A stretch of DNA of 64,000 nt from DATATV01 sp035551355 (GTDB lineage Bacteria; Actinomycetota; Actinomycetes; Mycobacteriales; Pseudonocardiaceae), in assembly GCA_035551355.1 (NCBI GenBank), contig DASZNF010000068.1, positions 1-64,000 of the forward strand, read 5' to 3'. The notes beneath the pieces were generated by a model. The model was not told where the DNA came from. It ran no database searches and saw only the letters and a list, made by a program, of their open reading frames with translations. This document shows positions 58,991 through 64,000 of this stretch, one piece after another. The position numbers and the translations under genes were made by a program. How positions within the stretch are numbered: the first letter of the stretch is position 1; each line of letters begins with the position of its first letter.

Positions 58991-60114
58991 ACACGCCGGT
59001 GGCGATCGTCGGTGTCGGTACGTCGGCGATCGAGCGGCGCTCGAATCGCGGGATCGTCGCCTTCGCGCTCGACGCGGCGCGCGCGGCAATCGCCGATGCC
59101 GGACTGGATGTCGACGACATCGATGGATATGTCGGCGCACCGACCGCGACCAATGCCGGAGGCCTGCGCGCCGACGGCGCCGACGAGGTGTCCATGCGGC
59201 TGCTCGCCCAGTCCCTCGGACTCGACGAGTTGCGCTGGGGAGCCGATCTGGCCGGCGCGTTCGCTCCGGACATGGTCGCCAGCGCCGCCCATGCCCTGAC
59301 CGCGGGCGCCGCCCGCCGAGTCCTCGGGGTACGCGCGCTGTATCACCTGCCCGAGCGCGACTACGCCGCCGTGCGCACCACGCACGCCTACGGCGGGGCC
59401 CAGTGGACCGCGCCGTACGGATTCACCACCGCCGGCGCCCGCTTCGCCGCCCGCGCCCGCGCCTACCTGGAGGCAACCGGCGCCACCCGCGAGGATCTCT
59501 ACGCCGTCCCGGCGTTGGCCCGGCAGAACGCCGCCCGCAACCCGGTGGCGATCTGGCGCGAGCGCCGGCTGTCTTGTCAGGAGTACCTCTCGGCGCGCCT
59601 GATCGCCGACCCGCTGGGCCTGTACGACTGCGATATGCCGGTGTGCGGGGCCGCCGCCTTCGTCATGACGGCGGGGGATCTGGCCACCGCCGGCTCGCAG
59701 CCGCCCGCCTACGTCCGAGGCTGGACCGGCTGGCGTCAACCACCGTCGAGCATTTTCGGCCACAGTGGACTGTCCCGCGAGCGGATCGATGTGTGCCAGA
59801 TCTACGACGGGTTCTCCACGATGGTGTGGGACACGTTGGAAGCACTGGAATTCTGCGATCCCGGCACCGCCTGGCGGTGGGTGCGCGACGGCAAGTCCGC
59901 GCCGGACGGCCCGCTACCGATCAACACGTTCGGCGGCAGCCTCGGCGAGGGACGGATGCACGGCATGGGCCACCTCCGCGAGGCCGTCCTGCAGGTCACC
60001 GGCCGCGCGGACGCCCGGCAGGTCCCCGGGGCGCGTAGCTGCCTGGTGCAGGTCGGCACCTTCGACTTCTCTTCCCTGCTGGTGCTCGGCGCCGATCCCG
60101 GCCCATCAACGTGA
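58987..60114 (+). CDS. Thiolase-fold protein without nucleophilic Cys (Ltp2/retro-aldolase type)
   Basis: 375 residues of the SCP-x/lipid-transfer thiolase group: VAIVGVGTSAIERRSNRG, RAAIADAGLDVDDIDGY, ARQNAARNPVAIWRERR, CDMPVCGAAAFVMTAGDLA and FGGSLGEGRMHGMGHLREAV. Where the catalytic Cys should be (before the long AxxAHALTAGAA helix) the text is ELRWGADLAGAFAPDM, with no Cys. The NEHxF/HD position reads CQIYDGFS, with Tyr instead of His. Both changes are found in Ltp2-type aldolases that cleave tertiary beta-hydroxy acyl-CoAs. Partner DUF35 gene directly upstream. Confidence 0.85.
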   Translation: MNTPVAIVGVGTSAIERRSNRGIVAFALDAARAAIADAGLDVDDIDGYVGAPTATNAGGLRADGADEVSMRLLAQSLGLDELRWGADLAGAFAPDMVASAAHALTAGAARRVLGVRALYHLPERDYAAVRTTHAYGGAQWTAPYGFTTAGARFAARARAYLEATGATREDLYAVPALARQNAARNPVAIWRERRLSCQEYLSARLIADPLGLYDCDMPVCGAAAFVMTAGDLATAGSQPPAYVRGWTGWRQPPSSIFGHSGLSRERIDVCQIYDGFSTMVWDTLEALEFCDPGTAWRWVRDGKSAPDGPLPINTFGGSLGEGRMHGMGHLREAVLQVTGRADARQVPGARSCLVQVGTFDFSSLLVLGADPGPST

Positions 60115-60145
60115 GATCCCGACGAACCGACCGGAGGCCGCCACG

Positions 60146-60475
60146 ATGAAGGTGACCGACTACCTCAACATCCCGTACCGCATCGAATCCGAGGCGCTGG
60201 AAACCGCGACCGATGTGTGGGTCCGCCGGGTCCGGCTGCCCGAACTGGCCGCCGCCACCGCCGAGTCGGAAAGCATCGAGGACGCGCTGACGATGCTCGA
60301 ACGCCGCCGCATCGAGTTGATCATCGAGATGTTGCGCGCGGGCAGGAAGCCGCCCGTTCCCCGGTCGCCGCTGGTCCACAACGTCACCGCCTCGACTCTT
60401 CAGCGGCTGGGCCTCACTCGGTTCACGCCACTGCTCGACCAGGACGCCGACGAACTCGCGGCTGGCCCGGCCTGA
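60146..60475 (+). CDS. Small HicB-like protein of unknown role
   Basis: 109 residues. DYLNIPYRIESEALETATDVWVRRV, LPELAAATAESESIEDALTML and IIEMLRAGRKPPVPR follow the HicB-like pattern (strand, W-V-R, LPE/LPG, helix of acidic residues, small P-rich turn). HicB proteins are usually antitoxins, but no HicA toxin is present here and the gene sits between a retro-aldolase-like gene and a Rieske oxygenase. The C-terminal half is not recognised. GGAGG at eight bases supports the start. Confidence 0.65.
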   Translation: MKVTDYLNIPYRIESEALETATDVWVRRVRLPELAAATAESESIEDALTMLERRRIELIIEMLRAGRKPPVPRSPLVHNVTASTLQRLGLTRFTPLLDQDADELAAGPA

Positions 60476-60506
60476 CCTCGCCGGCCCCATATCGATTGGA
60501 GCTCCC

Positions 60507-61820
60507 ATGCTGACTCACGAGGAAAACGAGGAAATCACCAGCGTCGGCCCCGGAACCCTGATGGGCGGCCTGTTTCGCGAGTACTGGCTGCCCTTCCTGC
60601 CTTCCGACGATCTCGAGGTCGACGGTCGCCCCAAACGGATCCGCCTGCTCGGCGAGGACCTGATCGCGTTCCGCGACAGCGACGGCCGGTTCGGACTGGT
60701 GGACCACGTCTGCGCGCACCGCGGAGCGCCGATGTTCTTCGCCCGCAACGAGGAATGTGGTCTGCGCTGCGTCTACCACGGCTGGAAATACAACGTCGAC
60801 GGGCGCGTGGTGGACACCCCGGCTGAACCGGAACGCAGCCGCTTCAAGGACCGCGTGCAGCTGAAGGCCTACCGCGTGCGGGAACGCAACGGCATCCTGT
60901 GGGCCTACCTCGGATCCGCGGAAGAACCGCCCGAACTGCCCGAGATGGAATGGAACCTCGTTCCCCAGGAACAGTTGCACGTGTCGTTTCGGGTGCAGAA
61001 AGCCAACTGGCTGCAGTGCCTCGAAGGCGAGATCGACTCCGCGCACGCCCCGATCCTGCACGGCCGGGTGGACGGCAAGGGCTGGATGGCCAGCAGCCTC
61101 GCCTCCGCCGACCTGCGGCCGGTTTTCGACTGCGTGCCCAGCGATTCCGGGGTGAGCATCGCGGCCCGGCGGCACCTTCCCGACGGTCAGCTCTATTACC
61201 GGGTCAACCAGTTCGTGATGCCGTTCTACTCGCTCGTCCCGCCGCAGACCAAGCATCCCGAACTGTCCGGCCACGCCTGGGTGCCCATGGACGACGAGCA
61301 CACCCTCTGCATCATGTTCACCTACCACCCGACCGACCCGCTCCCGGACCGGATGCGGGAGGTTTTCCAGCAGGGCAACAAGGGCCGCGAGAGCGGACAC
61401 CCCAGCGAACACGCCTTCACCAGCGAGGACCCCGGGCAGCCGTTCGCCGGTTACTGGCCGAAATTCACCCCGGAGAACGACTACCTCTACGACGCCGAGT
61501 TGGAAAAGACCTACTTCTCCGGGATCCCCGGCCTGTGGCTACAGGATTCCGCCTGCCAGACCGGATTCGGCCCGATCCAGGACCGTACTCAGGAACACCT
61601 GTGCTCCAGCGATGCCGGCATCGTCATGACCCGGCGCTACCTGCTCGACGCTGCTCGCGGCCTGCGGGACAACGGTGTGCTGCCGCCGACGCTGACCGAC
61701 CCCAACCTGACCATGGTCCGTGCGGTGTCGCTGCGCCTGGCCGATGGCGTCTCCTGGGTCGATGCCGGCCGCGATGCCATGCGGGCCAAGGTCGGCGCCG
61801 GCTGGGGCTACGAACTCTGA
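60507..61820 (+). CDS. Rieske non-heme iron oxygenase, large subunit (phthalate-oxygenase type)
   Basis: 437 residues. Rieske cluster CAHRGAPM (Cys69, His71) and CVYHGWKY (Cys88, His91); mononuclear iron motif EGEIDSAHAPILH (about 172-184) with the second-sphere Asp and the His pair. GTLMGGLFREYWLPFLPSDDL is the typical N-terminus of phthalate 4,5-dioxygenase-like single-subunit oxygenases. It hydroxylates or demethylates an aromatic or cyclic substrate, drawing electrons from the next ferredoxin and an unlinked reductase. Third or fourth gene of the IclR-controlled operon. Confidence 0.92.
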   Translation: MLTHEENEEITSVGPGTLMGGLFREYWLPFLPSDDLEVDGRPKRIRLLGEDLIAFRDSDGRFGLVDHVCAHRGAPMFFARNEECGLRCVYHGWKYNVDGRVVDTPAEPERSRFKDRVQLKAYRVRERNGILWAYLGSAEEPPELPEMEWNLVPQEQLHVSFRVQKANWLQCLEGEIDSAHAPILHGRVDGKGWMASSLASADLRPVFDCVPSDSGVSIAARRHLPDGQLYYRVNQFVMPFYSLVPPQTKHPELSGHAWVPMDDEHTLCIMFTYHPTDPLPDRMREVFQQGNKGRESGHPSEHAFTSEDPGQPFAGYWPKFTPENDYLYDAELEKTYFSGIPGLWLQDSACQTGFGPIQDRTQEHLCSSDAGIVMTRRYLLDAARGLRDNGVLPPTLTDPNLTMVRAVSLRLADGVSWVDAGRDAMRAKVGAGWGYEL

Positions 61821-61840
61821 CCAACGAGAGGACACCGAAC

Positions 61841-62032
61841 ATGAAGGTCACCGTCGACGTAGCCCGGTGCATGGGCCACGGGCAGTGCGAAATCGCCGCG
61901 CCGTCGTTGTTCGAGATCGACGACGACGGGATAGCACAGGTGCTGCAGGAAAACCCCGGGGAAGGCGAGCGCGGCGCCGCACAGACCGCAGCGCTGCGCT
62001 GTCCTGAAGCGGCAATCCACCTCACGGACTGA
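61841..62032 (+). CDS. [3Fe-4S]-type ferredoxin (actinobacterial P450/oxygenase type)
   Basis: 63 residues. Cluster motif CMGHGQC (Cys10, His13, Cys16) and a distant Cys in ALRCPEAAI. The His in place of the second Cys marks a 3Fe-4S cluster as in actinobacterial SoyB-type ferredoxins. It is 20 bases after the Rieske gene and probably donates electrons to it; a P450 elsewhere is the alternative partner. Confidence 0.9.
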   Translation: MKVTVDVARCMGHGQCEIAAPSLFEIDDDGIAQVLQENPGEGERGAAQTAALRCPEAAIHLTD

Positions 62033-62096
62033 TGCCGGTCCGCCGTCGCGCAGGGAGAGCCGCAATGGACCAACGGGACCGACAACATCGGTGAAT

Positions 62097-63062
62097 TCAG
62101 ACTCGTCCCGTCCCGTCACGGGCAAAGTTCGGTTCCGCCGCTTCCAGTCGCGGCACCGAGATGCCCAACCGTCGTGCTTCGGCCAGGGTGTCCCGGCAGA
62201 CCTCACGCGGCTCCTCGGCGTCGGGGTCGGAGTGCGCCGTGAGGCTCACGCGCGCGGGCGCGACATGAGCAGTCAGCCAGGCGAGCACGGGTGCCATCAG
62301 CCAGGTGGGCGCCCGGAACAGCAGCACACCGACCCGGTGACGTCGCAGGTCGAGGCCGCGCGCCTTGAGGAGCGGCAGCAGCTCGCGGCCAGCCAGCAAC
62401 CCCTCGCGCAGGTCGCCCGTTGCCCCGGCCAGCTTGGACAGGGAACCCAGCCGCAGGCCCTGCGAGAACAGGCCGGCATCCGACACGAAATGGACCCACA
62501 GCCAGCCGCGGAAGTCAGGTTGCTCCTTGATCCGGAGCCCGGCCGTGCGAAATGCCTGGCGCACGGCCCGTTCCCGGTCGGTCGGGGGCTGGCCGAGGGT
62601 GCCGAAGATGACCGACGGCAGCAGTGCCCCGTGGAGCACGCCGTCCGCGCCGAAACCGCCACCGGCCTGGGGAAAGCCCCAGGCGATCCGGTCGAGCGGG
62701 AGTGCACCGATCGCGGCCAGCGGCTCGGTCCAGATGTTGCCGAAGATCAGCACCGTGGCCTGGCCGACACGCGAGGCCAGGAAGGCCGTCGCGCCCGCGA
62801 GGCGGTGGTGCGGCACGCTGAGCACGATCAGGTCGAAGTCGTGGTCGGGCGCCAGCTCCTCGCGGTAGCGCACCGGCCACTTCTGGACGACGCGCTGCCC
62901 CCACACCCGGCGCCGCGTATCGAGCAGATCGAGGTCCACCGCCTCCCCATACGTCGCCGCGCGGCCCGGGCGGACGTAGAACTCGACGTCATGTCCCGCC
63001 TGTTGCAGGGCCCAGCCGTAGACAGTGGCGATCACGCCTCGGCCGAACATCAGGATCTTCAC
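62097..63062 (-). CDS. Ketopantoate reductase-like (ApbA/PanE family) dehydrogenase
   Basis: 321 residues. N-terminal NADP loop ILMFGRGVIATVYGWALQQAG, GHDVEFYVRPGRA, VLSVPHHRLAGATAFLA, then the helical C-terminal domain. The GxGxxG loop reads GRGVIA, as in other PanE relatives. The usual catalytic Lys region (about residue 175) is IKEQPDFRGWLWVHF, with Lys in a shifted setting. True pantoate synthesis is unlikely in this context; a 2-keto or keto-acid reductase is more plausible. It is divergent from the TetR gene with operator-promoter overlap. Confidence 0.78.
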   Translation of the reverse strand: MKILMFGRGVIATVYGWALQQAGHDVEFYVRPGRAATYGEAVDLDLLDTRRRVWGQRVVQKWPVRYREELAPDHDFDLIVLSVPHHRLAGATAFLASRVGQATVLIFGNIWTEPLAAIGALPLDRIAWGFPQAGGGFGADGVLHGALLPSVIFGTLGQPPTDRERAVRQAFRTAGLRIKEQPDFRGWLWVHFVSDAGLFSQGLRLGSLSKLAGATGDLREGLLAGRELLPLLKARGLDLRRHRVGVLLFRAPTWLMAPVLAWLTAHVAPARVSLTAHSDPDAEEPREVCRDTLAEARRLGISVPRLEAAEPNFARDGTGRV

Positions 63063-63089
63063 GCTGCACCTCGTCGGGTACGATCGAAT

Positions 63090-63104
63090 TGGAGGTCATC
63101 TCCA
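63090..63104. promoter_or_regulatory. TetR-type operator copy 1
   Basis: TGGAGGTCATCTCCA, an imperfect palindrome with TGGAG/CTCCA arms, lies 27 bases before an identical second copy. In the divergent region between the ketopantoate-reductase-like gene and the TetR gene. Confidence 0.7.
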
Positions 63105-63110
63105 CTTTCC

Positions 63111-63139
63111 AAAATATGGAGGTCATCTCCATTTGTCAA
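63111..63139 (-). promoter_or_regulatory. Minus-strand promoter with TetR-type operator copy 2 in its spacer
   Basis: On the minus strand TTGACA (63139-63134) and TATTTT (63116-63111) are separated by 17 bases, a good -35/-10 pair for the reductase-like gene. The spacer is occupied by the second TGGAGGTCATCTCCA operator (63117-63131), so repressor binding would block the polymerase directly. Confidence 0.65.
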
Positions 63140-63152
63140 CGCGAGGTAGCGC

Positions 63153-63722
63153 ATGACCGCCGACAAGCCGCTGCGGGCCGACGCCCAGCGCAACCGCGAT
63201 GTCCTGATCGCCAAGGCACGAGAGATCTTCGACGCCGGGGACTTCTTCGACCTGCGCTTCGATGACTTCGCCCGCCTGGCCGGGGTGGGCACCGGCACGC
63301 TGTACCGCCACTTCCCCACCCGGGAGACCCTGGCCGAGGCGGTCTACCACGGAGAAGTCGCCGCGCTGTGCGACCGCGCCCGCCAGCTACAGGCCACGCT
63401 GCCCGCGGCGGAGGCTTTGGCGACCTTCCTACGCGGCATGGTCGACCACATAGCTGCCCACGAGGGCCTGGCCCGGACGCTGGCCACGCTCATGGCCGAT
63501 CGCTCGGGTGCCCTCGCCGAGGGCAGCTGGGCGCTGGAGCAGGCTGTCACCGACCTGGTGGCCGCCGCCGTGCAGGACGGCGCCGTTCGCGACGACGTGG
63601 ACGCCGGTGCCGTGCTGATGGCGCTGCACGGCATCGGTGCGGCCCATGACCGCCCCGGTTGGCGGGCCGAGGCCGACGATGTCATCACCCTCGTGCTGGA
63701 CGGGCTGCGCCGCCCGCTATGA
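63153..63722 (+). CDS. TetR family transcriptional regulator
   Basis: 189 residues. TetR helix-turn-helix (about 10-58): RNRDVLIAKAREIFDAGDFF, then DDFARLAGVGTGTLYRHFPTRETL. Helical sensor after residue 65. It is divergent from the ketopantoate-reductase-like gene and flanked by two identical operators, so it should repress that gene and itself. Effector unknown. Confidence 0.9.
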   Translation: MTADKPLRADAQRNRDVLIAKAREIFDAGDFFDLRFDDFARLAGVGTGTLYRHFPTRETLAEAVYHGEVAALCDRARQLQATLPAAEALATFLRGMVDHIAAHEGLARTLATLMADRSGALAEGSWALEQAVTDLVAAAVQDGAVRDDVDAGAVLMALHGIGAAHDRPGWRAEADDVITLVLDGLRRPL

Positions 63723-63743
63723 CAAGGTGCGACACGAGGTCGC

Positions 63744-63821
63744 ACGGAAGTACTGACCGAAGTCCTTGGCGAGGAACGCGCCGCCGAACTGCTCGCCGGC
63801 CGTGCGGCTCGGGCGCTCTGA
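63744..63821 (+). pseudogene. Possible C-terminal remnant after the TetR gene
   Basis: A short open stretch in the same frame as the TetR gene and after its stop reads EVLTEVLGEERAAELLAGRA and ends at TGA. The composition resembles the tail of large LuxR/ATPase-type regulators, with no start codon of its own. It may be a trimmed gene end; weak evidence. Confidence 0.25.
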
Positions 63822-63857
63822 TCACTCTTCGGGACAGGGCGCGGGGACGACCGATCC

Positions 63858-64000
63858 TCAGGACATGCGATCGCTGTCCGGACCGCCATTGAGCCACATC
63901 TTGTGCAGCTTGGTGAAGTACTTTGCCAGCTCGCGCACGGCGGTGTCGGAATCGCGCGCCCGCAACGCCTTCAGCACGGTGCGCCGGGACCGGACGATCG
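63858..64000 (-). CDS. GntR family FCD-domain regulator, C-terminal fragment (runs off window)
   Basis: The minus-strand frame from the window edge ends at the stop 63858-63860. The 47 visible codons include VRSRRTVLKALRARDSDTAV, ELAKYFTKLHKMW and NGGPDSDRMS, the last helices of an FCD sensor domain. The start and DNA-binding domain lie beyond base 64000. A second GntR/FadR-type regulator thus borders the island. Confidence 0.65.
   Translation of the reverse strand, partial: IVRSRRTVLKALRARDSDTAVRELAKYFTKLHKMWLNGGPDSDRMS

Noticed and set aside
60146..60475. Type II toxin-antitoxin (HicAB) system
   Set aside because: Only a HicB-like protein is present; no HicA-sized gene lies on either side.
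1..64000. CRISPR arrays, tRNA or rRNA genes, phage genes, intact insertion sequences, riboswitches
   Set aside because: None could be recognised by reading the sequence; only one transposase fragment was seen.

Overview
The window is a GC-rich, gene-dense stretch of chromosome (or large plasmid) from an actinomycete. Support for this: strong GC bias at codon position 3, GTG starts, ATGA/GTGA stop-start overlaps, an F420-type luciferase-like oxidoreductase, PaaX/PucR/IclR/TetR/GntR regulators, and actinobacterial acyl-CoA dehydrogenase, MaoC and 3Fe-4S ferredoxin types. A Pseudonocardiales-like genus is my guess only. No rRNA, tRNA, CRISPR array, prophage or intact IS is visible. No gene-free stretch exceeds about 300 bases. 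Nearly everything is a catabolic island for a cyclic, branched or otherwise awkward carboxylic acid or terpenoid-like compound that is degraded as CoA thioesters.

Layout. 0-4 kb: a TetR regulator cut by the window edge, an acyl-CoA synthetase, a CMD/AhpD-like protein, a transposase remnant, and an SDR lacking its catalytic Tyr and Lys. 4-10.9 kb: two acyl-CoA synthetases, a PaaX-type regulator, a double-hotdog thioesterase and a nitronate-monooxygenase-like flavoprotein. 10.9-14.4 kb: a three-gene set of the 2-hydroxyacyl-CoA dehydratase / benzoyl-CoA reductase radical family (two large subunits plus one ATPase activator). 14.5-21.3 kb (minus strand): a complete class I P450 oxidation operon (P450, ferredoxin reductase, 2Fe-2S ferredoxin, alcohol dehydrogenase, aldehyde dehydrogenase) under a GAF-LuxR regulator. 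21.4-28.4 kb: a PucR-SDR-MDR operon, another SDR, an APH-like kinase next to an acyl-CoA dehydrogenase, and a TetR regulator. 28.4-38 kb: MDR, enoyl-CoA hydratase, CoA ligases, a MaoC pair, acyl-CoA dehydrogenases and a GntR/FadR regulator.

38-50.8 kb is one 13-gene operon: acyl-CoA dehydrogenase, SDR, thiolase, CoA transferase, HMG-CoA-lyase-like protein, BadH-like SDR, MenB/BadI-like hydrolase, enoyl-CoA hydratase, AMACR-like protein, two more crotonases, an APH-like kinase and a lipocalin-like DUF protein. It is closed by a strong hairpin terminator. 50.9-54.8 kb (minus strand): a DECR-like SDR, an acyl-CoA dehydrogenase, a clear BadI homologue and a luciferase-like oxidoreductase. 54.9-62 kb is a separate module controlled by IclR: a BbsEF-like pair of class III CoA transferases and, divergently, DUF35 + cysteine-less thiolase (retro-aldolase type) + HicB-like protein + Rieske oxygenase + 3Fe-4S ferredoxin. 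62-64 kb: a ketopantoate-reductase-like protein, a TetR regulator and the C-terminal end of a second GntR/FCD regulator.

How it works together (inference). The P450 operon would turn a methyl or ring carbon into an alcohol, aldehyde and acid. CoA ligases activate the acid. Acyl-CoA dehydrogenases, hydratases, BadH-like and BadI-like enzymes would beta-oxidise and hydrolytically open an alicyclic ring. Thiolase, CoA transferase and the HMG-CoA-lyase-like enzyme would finish the chain. Ten copies of a palindrome close to ATTTGGTCWGRCCAWWT sit in front of nearly all these units between 4 and 55 kb, including the GntR/FadR gene itself. I read this as one regulon controlled by that repressor. A second motif pair (IclR), a third (LuxR/P450) and two TetR palindromes divide the rest of the control.
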